Part shown: positions 34,425-43,608 of the stretch, one piece after another
How positions within the stretch are numbered: position 1 is the first letter of the stretch
How the letters are laid out: the number at the start of each line of letters is the position of its first letter
Notes under the pieces: generated by a model
Seen by the model: the letters and a program-made list of their open reading frames with translations, nothing else
Databases searched by the model: none
What the model was told of the DNA's origin: nothing
Made by a program: the position numbers and the translations under genes
NCBI RefSeq assembly: GCF_900103455.1
Contig: NZ_FNHI01000021.1
Location: 96,863-160,862 of the forward strand
DNA length: 64,000 nucleotides
Direction: 5' to 3'
Source: Streptomyces wuyuanensis
GTDB lineage: Bacteria; Actinomycetota; Actinomycetes; Streptomycetales; Streptomycetaceae

Positions 34425-35009
34425 TCAGCCCGTGATCGCCTCGTACAGGCTCAATCCGGCCAGCGCCAGCATCAGTCCCGCCGCGATCTTCGTGATCAGC
34501 CTCAGCGGCACGTACTTCAGGAGGGTCCTGCCACCCACGATGCCCAGCCCGGCAACCGCCCACAGCGCCAGTACCGCGCCCAGGCCGACGGAGAGCGGAT
34601 CGTCGTAGCGGGCCGCGAGGTTCGCGGTCATGATCTGGGTCAGATCGCCGAACTCCGCGACCAGGATCAGCATGAACCCCGCGCCGGAGACCTTCCAGAA
34701 GGACTGGTCGGAGGGGGCCTTGACGCCCTCGTCGTCGTCATCCGACTTCTTCAGCAGCAGCATCGCCGCGCCCGCGAGGAAGAGCACGCCGACGACCGCC
34801 TGCACGAGCCGCTGCGGCAGCAGCGTCAGCACACTGCCCGCCGCGATCGCCAGCGCGACGTGCACCGCGAAGGCGGCGGCGACACCGGCGAAGACGTACG
34901 AGGCGCGGTAGCGGGTACCGAGCATCAGCCCGGCCAGGGCCGTCTTGTCGGGGAGTTCGGCGAGGAAGACGACGCCGAAGGTGATCGCCATGATCGTGAC
35001 ACTGAGCAC
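34425..35009 (-). CDS. UPF0016/GDT1 (TMEM165)-family manganese exporter (194 aa)
   Basis: Six transmembrane helices in two halves, each with a family signature: FLAELPDKTALAG and LVAEFGDLTQIM (ExGD-type cation motifs). Members transport Mn2+ or Ca2+ out of the cytoplasm. The gene sits behind a yybP-ykoY-type Mn2+ riboswitch, which fits a manganese-export role. GTG start at 35009. An acidic cytoplasmic loop (KKSDDDDEG) links the halves. Confidence 0.92.
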   Translation of the reverse strand: MLSVTIMAITFGVVFLAELPDKTALAGLMLGTRYRASYVFAGVAAAFAVHVALAIAAGSVLTLLPQRLVQAVVGVLFLAGAAMLLLKKSDDDDEGVKAPSDQSFWKVSGAGFMLILVAEFGDLTQIMTANLAARYDDPLSVGLGAVLALWAVAGLGIVGGRTLLKYVPLRLITKIAAGLMLALAGLSLYEAITG

Positions 35010-35109
35010 GGGAAGAGGTTCCTCAATCGGTCGGGCCCTGCCGCACCGAGAGACCTGAGCAAGAGCGTTTCAGGGGTCGCTTCGGCGCGGCAGCGGCCAT
35101 GAATGGTCA

Positions 35110-35230
35110 TGGTCACTGCTGGCCGAAGGTCTCGCTGGCGGCCGCCGCGCGGTCGCCTCCGGGCGCCGGCCGGGCGAGCCCGGCAGTATGTCGACGTTCC
35201 GGCGAAGAGCTACTCCCCTTCTGCTCCGTA
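35110..35230 (-). ncRNA. yybP-ykoY manganese riboswitch
   Basis: On the minus strand the leader shows the conserved elements AAGGGGAGTAGC (35222-35209), then a GTCGACAT segment and GAGACCTTCGGCC (35133-35121), in the order and spacing of this class. It sits about 100 bases upstream of the manganese exporter start. Limits are approximate. Expected to switch on the exporter when Mn2+ is high. Confidence 0.82.
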
Positions 35231-35335
35231 CAGAGTACGGGAAGCCGGCGGAAAGCCGCCGGGAGCCCTCGGCCGCCGCCTCCGCCCGACGCCGTCGGGG
35301 CCGCGCCCGGCGCCCGACGGGCCGGCGGGCCGCCG

Positions 35336-36115
35336 TCAGGGCCCCTGGCCCCCGCCCCGCGCCGGCGCGACCCGGCCGTCCCGGTGCAGCCGCCCCCGCG
35401 ACACCAGCTCCAGCACCACGGCGACCGCGACGGTCTGCACCGCCATCAGCGCGACCAGCACGAACAGCTGGACCGCGCCCGCCTGGAGCGGTGACGCCCC
35501 GCCCAGCAGCATCCCGACGAACGCGCCCGGGAGTGTGACCAGCCCCACCGTCCTGGTCTGGTCGAGCCCCGGCAGCAGCGCGTCGGCCGCGGCGTCCCGG
35601 GCCACCTCGAGACGGGCGTCGCGGTCGGGCAGCCCGATCGCCATTCCGGCCTCGACCTCACCGCGCCGGTTGGCGAGTTCGTCGAGCGCCCGCCGCCCCG
35701 CGAGCACCGTCGCCGTCAGCGCGCCGCCGATGAGGATGCCGGTCACCGGGATGAGCGCGATGCCCTTCACCGGGACGAGTCCGGTGAGCAGCAGGGCCGC
35801 GACCACCGGCACGACCCCCGCGCCGATCGGCAGGGCCGCGAGCCACCAGGTGCCGTTCGGGGTGACCCGGCGCCCCGCCGTGCGCACGGCGACGGCGTAC
35901 ATCACCAGCAGGAAGGCGAGCAGCAGCGGGACGGAGCGGACCGCCCAGCCGATGACGAGCGAGACCGCGCCCAGCTGGACGGCGGCGCGCAGGCCCGCCA
36001 CCGCGATCTCGCGTGAGCGGCCCGGCCCGAGGTGGGCGACGGCCGCGACGCAGGCGGCGGCCGCCAGGAGCACGGCGAGGACGATCCCGAACGTCACGTT
36101 GACCGGCAGCAGCAC
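35336..36115 (-). CDS. FetB-like ABC transporter permease (UPF0014, 259 aa)
   Basis: Seven-helix membrane protein of the FetB/YbbM family, with the conserved loop IGLPDRDARLEVARDAAADAL and LVTLPGAFVGMLLGGASPL. In E. coli, FetB works with an ATPase, FetA, in iron export. No FetA gene is adjacent on either side, so the ATPase must be elsewhere. Its stop lies about 105 bases before the Mn2+ riboswitch of the downstream exporter. Iron or another metal is the inferred substrate. Confidence 0.88.
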   Translation of the reverse strand: MLLPVNVTFGIVLAVLLAAAACVAAVAHLGPGRSREIAVAGLRAAVQLGAVSLVIGWAVRSVPLLLAFLLVMYAVAVRTAGRRVTPNGTWWLAALPIGAGVVPVVAALLLTGLVPVKGIALIPVTGILIGGALTATVLAGRRALDELANRRGEVEAGMAIGLPDRDARLEVARDAAADALLPGLDQTRTVGLVTLPGAFVGMLLGGASPLQAGAVQLFVLVALMAVQTVAVAVVLELVSRGRLHRDGRVAPARGGGQGP

Positions 36116-36298
36116 GCATCAACCCTAAGCCGGACGAACCGAATTGCCGGGGCGTCAGACCCCTTGAAGTGACGTGTGCATGTCGCCACCCTGTTACCTG
36201 GCGCCCATCCCCGTGAAATCCGGCGCCGCAACGATGGCGCGGGCCCCGCCGCAAAGGGTCCGCTCCGGTCAACGCCCCCCACCCTTATGGGAGTTCGC

Positions 36299-36952
36299 AT
36301 GTCAGGTGTCTACGCGCGTCGAGTGACCCGTACCGCCGTGTTCGCCGCGTCCGTCGCCCTCGCGTCCGCCACCGCGCTGCTCACCGCGCCCGCCGCCCAG
36401 GCCGCCCCGCCCACCCCGGTCAGCGCTTCCACGGCCCGTACGTACCTGGGCCAGCTCACGGTCAAGGCGGAAGGTTCCTCCACCGGCTACAGCCGCGACA
36501 AGTTCCCCCACTGGATCACCCAGTCGGGCGCCTGCAACACGCGCGAGGTCGTTCTCAAGCGCGACGGTTCCGGCGTGGTCCAGGACTCCAGCTGCGCGGC
36601 CGTCAGCGGAAGCTGGTACTCGCCCTACGACGGCGCCACCTGGTCCGCCGCCGCCGACGTCGACATCGACCACGTCGTGCCGCTCGCGGAGGCCTGGCGC
36701 TCCGGCGCCAGTTCGTGGTCCACCTCCTCGCGCCAGGCGTTCGCCAACGACCTGAGCCGCCCGCAGCTGATAGCCGTCACCGACAACGTCAACCAGGCCA
36801 AGGGCGACCAGGACCCGGCCGAGTGGCTGCCGCCGAGCAGCTCCTACCGCTGCATGTACGCCCGTATGTGGGTGCACACGAAGCACTACTGGAACCTGTC
36901 CGTCGACTCCGCCGAGAAGTCCGCGCTGCAGTCCGTCCTCAACGGCTGCTGA
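36299..36952 (+). CDS. secreted HNH/GmrSD-C-type nuclease (217 aa)
   Basis: Signal peptide 1-35 (ending AQAAP), then a nuclease domain with VDIDHVVPLAEAWRSGA and the HNH-like NDLSRPQLIAVTDNVNQAKG plus DPAEWLPP, as in DUF1524/GmrSD C-terminal domains. Probably a secreted DNase. The ATG at 36299 follows GGGAG by 5 bases; an ATG at 36287 is an alternative. Three or more cysteines suggest disulfides. Confidence 0.92.
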   Translation: MSGVYARRVTRTAVFAASVALASATALLTAPAAQAAPPTPVSASTARTYLGQLTVKAEGSSTGYSRDKFPHWITQSGACNTREVVLKRDGSGVVQDSSCAAVSGSWYSPYDGATWSAAADVDIDHVVPLAEAWRSGASSWSTSSRQAFANDLSRPQLIAVTDNVNQAKGDQDPAEWLPPSSSYRCMYARMWVHTKHYWNLSVDSAEKSALQSVLNGC

Positions 36953-37140
36953 TCCGCGCCCCGCCCCGGCCGGCGGGCACCGTCCCGCCGGCCGGACAGC
37001 GCAGGGACCAGGAGAGCCCGCGGCGCCCGGACACGGCCCCGGCCTGCCGCCGACGCGGTCCGAACCGGGTCCCTCCGGCATGGAACCGCGCTACCCTCCC
37101 CCGTCGTTCCGTACGGTACGGGGGCGACGGAGGAGGGCAC

Positions 37141-38898
37141 ATGACAGCGGGGCTGCGCCTGGGACCACTACTGCGGTACGTGGACTGGGAGACCGGTGAG
37201 CACGCGACCGTCTGGATCGAGGCGGACCGGCCGTGCACGGCCGAGGTGCGCTGCCTCGGCGCGCCTCCCGGCGAGGGCACCGCGCCCGCCGGAGAGGACA
37301 CCGCGAACGGCGTCCCCGGCGCCGAAGGCCCCCCGGACGCCACCCGTCCGGGAGCGCCGAAGGGCGCGGGCGGCTCCTCCCGCACCTTCCAGATCGAGGG
37401 CCACCACTACGCGCTGATCCCGGTCTCGGGCCTCACCCCCGCCTCGTCGACCGCGTACGAGGTGCTGCTCGACGGCCGCCGGGTCTGGCCGCCCGCCGAC
37501 TGGCCGTACCCGCCGAGCGTGATCCGCACGCCCGCCATCCCGGCCGAGGGCGTCCGGGTCTCCTTCGGCTCCTGCCGCTGGGCCGCGCCGCCGGCCCGCG
37601 AGCACGACCCCATCGGCCCGGACGCGCTGGACACCCTGGCCGGCCGGATGGCGGCCGAGCCGGGGGGAGAGCGCCCCGACGTACTCGTGCTGCTGGGCGA
37701 CCAGGTGTACGCGGACGCCACATCCCGCGAGACCCAGCGGTGGCTCGCGACCCGGCGCGATCTGAGCGAGCCGCCCGGCGCGGAGGTCGCGGACTACGAG
37801 GAGTACACCCGGCTGTACGAGGAGTCCTGGCTGGACCCCGTGGTCCGCTGGCTGCTCTCGACCGTCCCCAGCTGCATGATCTTCGACGACCACGACGTCA
37901 TCGACGACTGGAACACCAGCGCCTCCTGGGTCGCGGAGATGCGGGCGACGCCGTGGTGGCGGGAGCGCATCCTCAGCGGTCTGATGTCGTACTGGGTCCA
38001 CCAGCACCTGGGCAACCTCTCTCCGGCCGAACTGGCCGACGACCCGGTCTACGCGGCCGTGCGGGACACCCCGGACGGCACCGACGCCCTGAGGTCGTTC
38101 GCGGCCCGGGCCGACGCCGACCCTGCCTCGGTCCGCTGGAGCTACCGGCGCGACTTCGGCAGGACCCGGCTGCTGATGATCGACACCCGTGCCGCCCGCG
38201 TCCTCGACGAGCGGCACCGGGCGATGCTCGACGACGAGGAGATGCGCTGGCTCCGCGGCCAGGCGCTGGAGGCACCGGGCTCGTACGACCATCTGCTCCT
38301 GGGGACCTCGCTGCCCTGGCTGCTGCCCCCGGCCATCCACGACGTGGAGAGCTGGAACGCGGCGCTGTGCCGCGGGGAGCGGGGCGAGCGCTGGGCCCGC
38401 GTCGGGGAGGACCTGCGCCGACGCGCGGACCTGGAGCACTGGGCCGCGTTCCCGGCCTCCTTCGAGGAACTCGCCTCCCTGATCAGGGAGGTGGGCAGCG
38501 GCCCGCTGGCGCCCTCCACGGTCTGCGTGCTCTCCGGGGACGTGCACCACGCCTATGTCGCGGAGCCCCACTGGCCCGACCCGGAACCGTCCGCCCGGGT
38601 GCTCCAGCTGACCTGCTCCCCCGTGCACAACGCGATCCACGCCTCGATGCGGGCCGGCTTCCGCTTCGGATGGAGCCGCGCGGGGCGGCGGTTCGGACGC
38701 GCCGTGGCCCGGCACGGCCGGGCCGGGCGGCCGGTCATCCGCTGGGACAAGACGGGCGGACCCTGGTTCGGGAACCAGCTGATGACCTTGACCCTGAACG
38801 GGCGCTCGGCCGAGCTCCGGCTGGACCAAGCCGTCACGGATCGTACGGGTACGCGGCTCCTGACCGTGGACGAGCGGAACCTGACGAATGGTCCGTGA
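37141..38898 (+). CDS. PhoD-like metallophosphatase family protein (585 aa)
   Basis: N-terminal beta domain (about 1-140, with a Gly/Ala/Pro-rich insertion near 45-85) followed by a PhoD-type calcineurin-like phosphatase domain: FGSCRW, LLGDQVYAD, MIFDDHDVIDDW and VCVLSGDVHHAY are the metal-ligand motifs. There is no signal peptide or Tat motif, so it is cytosolic unlike classic PhoD. It may hydrolyse phosphodiesters. The ATG has GGAGGAG upstream. Confidence 0.92.
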   Translation: MTAGLRLGPLLRYVDWETGEHATVWIEADRPCTAEVRCLGAPPGEGTAPAGEDTANGVPGAEGPPDATRPGAPKGAGGSSRTFQIEGHHYALIPVSGLTPASSTAYEVLLDGRRVWPPADWPYPPSVIRTPAIPAEGVRVSFGSCRWAAPPAREHDPIGPDALDTLAGRMAAEPGGERPDVLVLLGDQVYADATSRETQRWLATRRDLSEPPGAEVADYEEYTRLYEESWLDPVVRWLLSTVPSCMIFDDHDVIDDWNTSASWVAEMRATPWWRERILSGLMSYWVHQHLGNLSPAELADDPVYAAVRDTPDGTDALRSFAARADADPASVRWSYRRDFGRTRLLMIDTRAARVLDERHRAMLDDEEMRWLRGQALEAPGSYDHLLLGTSLPWLLPPAIHDVESWNAALCRGERGERWARVGEDLRRRADLEHWAAFPASFEELASLIREVGSGPLAPSTVCVLSGDVHHAYVAEPHWPDPEPSARVLQLTCSPVHNAIHASMRAGFRFGWSRAGRRFGRAVARHGRAGRPVIRWDKTGGPWFGNQLMTLTLNGRSAELRLDQAVTDRTGTRLLTVDERNLTNGP

Positions 38899-39027
38899 CA
38901 CTTCACACGGCGGGTGACGATCCTCACCCCCGCCCCTCGGACTCCTCACACGGCAACGGCATGATGAGGCGGACGATCCGCTTCCCGCGCCGCCCCACGC
39001 CCCCATAACGCCCCGGGAGTCAGTGTT

Positions 39028-40947
39028 TTGTCCGTGTTCCCGCCAGCTCCCCCCGCCATAGCCCTCGTCGGCGCAGGTCCCCGCGGCACCTCGGTCCTCG
39101 AAAGACTCTGCGCCTCCGTCCCTGAGCTGGCCCCGGACATCCCGCTGACCGTGCATGTGATCGACCCCGCCCCGGCCGGCCCCGGGCAGGTGTGGCGCAC
39201 GGACCAGTCCGACGAACTGCTCATGAACACGGTCGCCTCGCAGGTGACGCTGTTCACCGACGACAGCGTGGCCTGCGAGGGGCCGATCCGGCCGGGCCCC
39301 AGCCTGTACGCCTGGGCGGCGGCCGGCGGCGACCCGGCACTGGGTCCCGACGACTATCCGACCCGCGCCTGCTACGGGCGCTATCTGGCCTGGGCGTTCC
39401 GCACCGTCGTCGGCAACGCCCCCGACTCGGTCAGGGTGGAGGTGCACCGCGCGCGTGCGGTGCGCCTCGACGACGCCGGTGACGGCTCGCAGTTCCTCGG
39501 GCTGGACGACGGGACGGTGCTGTCCGGACTCGGCGCGGTGGTGCTGGCGCAGGGGCATCTGCCGGTGGCCCAGGGCGCGGTGCCGACCCGGCTCGGCGCC
39601 TACGCGCAGCGGCACGGACTGCGCCACTTCGCCCCCGCCAACCCGGCCGACCTCGACCTCTCCGGGATCGCCCCGGGCGAAGCGGTGCTGCTGCGCGGAC
39701 TCGGCCTCAACTTCTTCGACCACATGGCGCTGCTGACGACGGGCCGCGGCGGCTCGTACGTACGGCAGAAGGCCGCGGACGGCGGGGAGCGGCTGGTGTA
39801 CCGGCCGTCCGGCCGCGAGCCGCGGCTGTACGCGGGCTCGCGGCGCGGCGTTCCCCACCAGGCGCGCGGGGACAACGCGAAGGGCGCGTCGGGCCGGCAC
39901 CACCCGCTGGTGCTCACCCCCGATGTGATCACGCTGTTCCGCAGGCGCGCGGAAGCGGGCGATCCGCCGGACTTCCTGGGCGAGATATGGCCGAGGATCG
40001 CCAAGGAGGTGGAGACGGTCTACTACGAGACGCTGCTCGGCCCGGCCGCCGCCCCGGACTCCGGGTTCCGGGCCGCGTTCCTCGCCACCGCGCACGGCAG
40101 CGCGGAGGAGGCGGCGGTCCTGGACGCACACGGCTGCCAGGAGTCCGCGCGCTGGTCCTGGGAGCGGATCTCGCGACCGTACACGGGAGAGTCCTTCGCC
40201 GGCCCGGACGCCTTCCGGCAGTGGCTGCTCGGCCATCTGCGGCGGGACGCGGGGCACGCCGCGCTCGGCAATGTCCACGGTCCGGTCAAGGCGGCCCTCG
40301 ACGTGCTGCGGGACGTCCGCAACGAGGTGCGGCAGATCGTGGACCACCGCGGACTGTCCGGGATGTCGCGCCGGGACCATCTGGACCGCTGGTACACGCC
40401 GTTGAACGCCTTCCTCTCCATCGGCCCGCCGCGCCGCCGGATCGAGGAGATGACGGCGCTGATCGAGGCCGGCGTGCTGGAGGTGGTCGGACCGAGGACG
40501 ACCGTGCGGGCGGAGGGCGGGACCTTCGTGGCCGAATCACCCGACGTGCCGGGATCCGCGGTGACGGCGACGACGCTGATCGAGGCTCGGCTGCCGGAGC
40601 CCGATCTGCGCCGCAGCCGGGACGAGTTGCTGGGCCGGATGCTGCGGACCGGCCAGTGCAGGCCGCATACGATCGACGGTTACGAAACGGGCGGCCTCGA
40701 CGTGTCCGGTCGCCCCTACCACCTGATCGACCGTCAGGGACGGGTGCACCCCGGAAGGTTCGCCGTCGGGGTCCCCACCGAGGGAGTGCACTGGGTGACG
40801 GCCGCGGGGGCGCGGCCGGGCGTGGACTCGGTGACGCTTTCGGACGCGGACTCGGTGGCCCGGGCCGCACTGCGCGTGAGCGCACGGCGTGAACTTCTCA
40901 TGAAGGACGGTCGCCGACCGAATATTGAACTTGCAAGTATTGATTAG
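39028..40947 (+). CDS. FAD/NAD(P)-binding protein (NAD_binding_9 family, 639 aa)
   Basis: Starts with the dinucleotide fold IALVGAGPRGTSVLERL, then LLMNTVASQVTLF and LDDGTVLSGLGAVVLAQGH (second nucleotide-site region). TTG start with CGGGAG upstream. These large flavoproteins resemble N-hydroxylating/lysine-monooxygenase-like FAD proteins, but function is unknown. The stop codon overlaps a possible iron box that precedes the next gene. Confidence 0.85.
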   Translation: MSVFPPAPPAIALVGAGPRGTSVLERLCASVPELAPDIPLTVHVIDPAPAGPGQVWRTDQSDELLMNTVASQVTLFTDDSVACEGPIRPGPSLYAWAAAGGDPALGPDDYPTRACYGRYLAWAFRTVVGNAPDSVRVEVHRARAVRLDDAGDGSQFLGLDDGTVLSGLGAVVLAQGHLPVAQGAVPTRLGAYAQRHGLRHFAPANPADLDLSGIAPGEAVLLRGLGLNFFDHMALLTTGRGGSYVRQKAADGGERLVYRPSGREPRLYAGSRRGVPHQARGDNAKGASGRHHPLVLTPDVITLFRRRAEAGDPPDFLGEIWPRIAKEVETVYYETLLGPAAAPDSGFRAAFLATAHGSAEEAAVLDAHGCQESARWSWERISRPYTGESFAGPDAFRQWLLGHLRRDAGHAALGNVHGPVKAALDVLRDVRNEVRQIVDHRGLSGMSRRDHLDRWYTPLNAFLSIGPPRRRIEEMTALIEAGVLEVVGPRTTVRAEGGTFVAESPDVPGSAVTATTLIEARLPEPDLRRSRDELLGRMLRTGQCRPHTIDGYETGGLDVSGRPYHLIDRQGRVHPGRFAVGVPTEGVHWVTAAGARPGVDSVTLSDADSVARAALRVSARRELLMKDGRRPNIELASID

Positions 40948-40962
40948 GTCTGCCTTACTTAC
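40944..40962. promoter_or_regulatory. possible DmdR1/IdeR iron box
   Basis: TTAGGTCTGCCTTACTTAC agrees with the actinobacterial iron box TTAGGTTAGGCTAACCTAA at 13 of 19 positions. It overlaps the stop of the upstream flavoprotein gene and lies about 45 bases before the DoxX gene. Confidence 0.35.
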
Positions 40963-41005
40963 GTCTCATCGGTTTCATGTCCCCAGACCGAAGGAGACCC
41001 CCCAC

Positions 41006-41473
41006 ATGGCCACTCGTCAGCTGACCTCCCGACTGGATCAGGCCCGGCCGTACGCGCTCGGCGTGTTCCGCATCGTCGTCGGCCTGCTGTTCACCTGCCA
41101 CGGGGCGCGCTCGCTCTTCGGCGTGCTGGGCGCGGAGAACGCGGGCGGCACGGTGGCGGCGGGCACGTGGCCGGGCTGGTACGCGGCCGTGATCGAACTC
41201 GTCGGCGGCGCACTGGTGCTGGTCGGCCTGGGCACCCGCGCCGCCGCGCTCATAGCGTCGGGCGCGATGGCGTACGCCTACTTCACGGTGCACCAGCCCG
41301 AGGGCCTGTTCCCGATCCAGAACAGCGGCGAGGGCGCGGCGCTCTACTGCTGGGCGTTCCTGCTGCTGGTCTTCACCGGCCCAGGCGCCCTCGCGCTGGA
41401 CGGCCTGTTCTCGTCGCGGGGCGGCGCGAACGAGGAGACCGAGCACAAGGGCTCGGCGCCCGTCGCCGCCTGA
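41006..41473 (+). CDS. DoxX-family membrane protein (155 aa)
   Basis: Four hydrophobic segments; the first starts FRIVVGLLFTCHGARSLFG, typical of DoxX. DoxX proteins act in membrane redox or stress complexes. The ATG at 41006 follows AAGGAG. A possible iron box upstream would make it iron-responsive. Confidence 0.9.
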   Translation: MATRQLTSRLDQARPYALGVFRIVVGLLFTCHGARSLFGVLGAENAGGTVAAGTWPGWYAAVIELVGGALVLVGLGTRAAALIASGAMAYAYFTVHQPEGLFPIQNSGEGAALYCWAFLLLVFTGPGALALDGLFSSRGGANEETEHKGSAPVAA

Positions 41474-41651
41474 GGCGCACTGCGTCCCGGGCAGTTCGTG
41501 TGAAGCGACCTGCGGAGGTTCGCCCGCGCCGATTCCTCCGCGGAGAGTTCCGAGCGGAGATTCGCTCGCGGTGCCTTCGGCCGCGAGCCGGGTCCGGGTG
41601 TCCGGGCCCGGCTCGTCGCTCAACAGCCCTCCACGAGCCCGGAGTCGGGGA

Positions 41652-42383
41652 TCACGACGTGCCGTAGCCACCGAACGGGACCGTGAAGCAAGCCACTCGG
41701 GCGCCCGCCCCGCCCTGCACGGCGTGCAGGACGACCGAGTGCGCCCCGCCGCGCCGCAGCCCCCAGTCGTGCCGCGTCTCGGCGTTGCCCTCCCCGGCGG
41801 CGTCGGTGGTGAAGTCCAGCCACAGTTCGTTCGCGGGCTCGGCTTCCGGTGCGGCCCGGTGCTGGTAGTGGGGACCTGCCGCGGCCGGGTCCGCGTCGCA
41901 CGGCGCGGTGTGCACATGGGCGCCGAAAGCGTGCCCCGGCTTCAACCCGCCCACACGCGCACGCACCACCGTCTCCGAGCGCTCGGTCGACTGCTCCACC
42001 ACGATCCACGCCCCCGGGGGCACGAGCGTCCGGTCGTACGTCAGCGCCGTCGACGGAACGAACGAACCGGGCGGAGCGAACCGCCCGTACGCCGTCAGCG
42101 CCACCCCTTCGCCCTCGGCGGGCCCGCCGACGGAACCGGGCGGTCGGGTCCCGTCGGACAGCCGGATCGCTTCGGACAACCGGGCCCCGCCGGACGGTCG
42201 GGCCGGGTCGGAGCGCGTCCCGTCGGGCAGGACGAAGCCGCCGGACGTGGCCCGCGCGGCGACCAGGCCGGGCCGGTCGTCGTCGCCGGACCCCTCACCG
42301 GCGCCGTAGGCCGCGCCCACGGCCCCCGCCGCCAGTGTCACCAGGGCCGCCGCCCCCGCCAGCGCGCCTGCCGCTGCCACCAT
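41652..42383 (-). CDS. Cu/Zn superoxide dismutase-like secreted protein, zinc site reduced (243 aa)
   Basis: N-terminal hydrophobic segment (residues 2-28) suggests export. The C-terminal SodC-like domain contains GAHVHTAPCDADPAAAGPHYQ in pieces: HVH and GPHY supply copper ligands, and GAHSVVLHA supplies the last His. The usual zinc-ligand loop (extra His and Asp) is not recognised, as in copper-only actinobacterial SodC. ATG at 42383 has GAGGAG ahead. Activity is inferred. Confidence 0.85.
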   Translation of the reverse strand: MVAAAGALAGAAALVTLAAGAVGAAYGAGEGSGDDDRPGLVAARATSGGFVLPDGTRSDPARPSGGARLSEAIRLSDGTRPPGSVGGPAEGEGVALTAYGRFAPPGSFVPSTALTYDRTLVPPGAWIVVEQSTERSETVVRARVGGLKPGHAFGAHVHTAPCDADPAAAGPHYQHRAAPEAEPANELWLDFTTDAAGEGNAETRHDWGLRRGGAHSVVLHAVQGGAGARVACFTVPFGGYGTS

Positions 42384-42655
42384 GTGCCACTCCTCGTGTC
42401 CGGGTGCTCGCCGCCCGCGTACGCACCGTGCCGGCGTACGCACCAGGCCCTCGTACCGCGACCGGCCCGGCAGGGTGTCGAGCCGCGCCCGGAGCGGGGC
42501 GACGGCGCGCCCGACTGCACTCGTACGGCCGTGTCCGACTTCACCCCCACCCTGGCGATCTCTCCGATCTGCACAGGCGTACGCTCTGTGGCTGTCATGC
42601 CGCCCCTGCCGCTCCCCTGCGACGTCGCGGCGTTGTCGTCCCGTGGGGAGTCGTG

Positions 42656-43327
42656 GTGTTCGAGGCGGTGGAGCTGCTGACCGGCAGTCCGTGGATCTAC
42701 GCGGTCGTGGCGCTCTCCGTACTCCTCGACGTGTTCCTGCCCGTGCTGCCGAGCGGTGTGCTGGTGGTCACCGCCGCGACCGCGGCGGCGGCCGGGTCCA
42801 CGGTCGCCGCGGGACACGGCACCATGGCCGGATCGGCCTCGACGACGGTCGCGTCCGCAGCCGGCCAGGTGTCCGGCGAGCCGCCCTCGCTTCCCGTGCT
42901 GCTGCTGTGCGCGGCGACCGCGTCCGTGCTCGGCGACCTGGTCGCCTACCGGCTGGCCTGGCGCGGCGGGGAGCGCCTCGACCGCGCGATCGCTCGCTCC
43001 CGCCGGCTGGTCACGGCGCAGGAACGTCTCGGCACGGCGCTGAGCCGGGGCGGCGGACTGCTCGTCGTCATCGCCCGGTTCGCGCCGGCGGGACGCTCCG
43101 TCGTCTCCCTGGGGGCGGGCGCGGCGCGGCGCAGGGTGCGGGAGTTCCTGCCCTGGTCGGCCCTGGCCGCCGTGGCCTGGGCGGGCTACAGCGTCGGCCT
43201 CGGCTGGTTCGGCGGGCAGTGGCTGGGCGCGACCTGGGTGGGCCTGACGGTGTCCGTCCTCGCCCTCTTCGCCGCCGGCTCCGTCGCTGCCTACGTCATG
43301 CGGCGTCCGGCGCCGAAGCCTGCGTAG
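42656..43327 (+). CDS. DedA/SNARE-associated-like membrane protein (223 aa)
   Basis: Membrane protein with about five helices. The family motif is recognisable in RFAPAGRSVVSLGAGAARRR and FLPWSALAAVAWAGYSVGLG. DedA proteins maintain membrane lipid and proton balance. GTG at 42656 preferred over the adjacent GTG at 42653 for spacing from GGGGAG. Its 3' end overlaps the convergent DUF2277 gene by 32 bp. Confidence 0.87.
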   Translation: MFEAVELLTGSPWIYAVVALSVLLDVFLPVLPSGVLVVTAATAAAAGSTVAAGHGTMAGSASTTVASAAGQVSGEPPSLPVLLLCAATASVLGDLVAYRLAWRGGERLDRAIARSRRLVTAQERLGTALSRGGGLLVVIARFAPAGRSVVSLGAGAARRRVREFLPWSALAAVAWAGYSVGLGWFGGQWLGATWVGLTVSVLALFAAGSVAAYVMRRPAPKPA

Positions 43328-43556
43328 CCTTCCTCGCGGCGCCTGGGCCTCCGCGCACCTCCAGCCCGTCGAGAAGCCTGCGCGTCGCCTCCGTCACCTC
43401 GTCCACGGCGCGGTCGAACACCTCCCGGTTGTGCGCGGCGGGCGCCCGGAACCCGGACACCTTCCGCACGAACTGCAGGGCCGCGGCCCTGATGTCCTCC
43501 TCGGTGGCTTCCTCGGGGAGGACCGGCGGTCGAAGGGTCTTGATGCTGCGGCACAT
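43296..43556 (-). CDS. DUF2277 family protein (86 aa)
   Basis: Begins MCRSIKTLRPP and continues AALQFVRKVSGFRAPAAHN, both hallmarks of DUF2277. Cytosolic; function not known. ATG at 43556 is preferred over an upstream codon because the family starts at MCR. Convergent overlap with the DedA gene. Confidence 0.88.
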   Translation of the reverse strand: MCRSIKTLRPPVLPEEATEEDIRAAALQFVRKVSGFRAPAAHNREVFDRAVDEVTEATRRLLDGLEVRGGPGAARKATQASAPDAA

Positions 43557-43608
43557 GAGTCCAGTGTGGGCCACACCACCGACAAGCGGGCCTCCCCGGG
43601 GCCGTCCC

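Noticed and set aside
37168..40380. Very long open frame on the minus strand (over 1000 codons)
   Set aside because: Arg/Gly/Pro-rich, no motif, and antisense to the PhoD-like and FAD protein genes. A GC-bias shadow.
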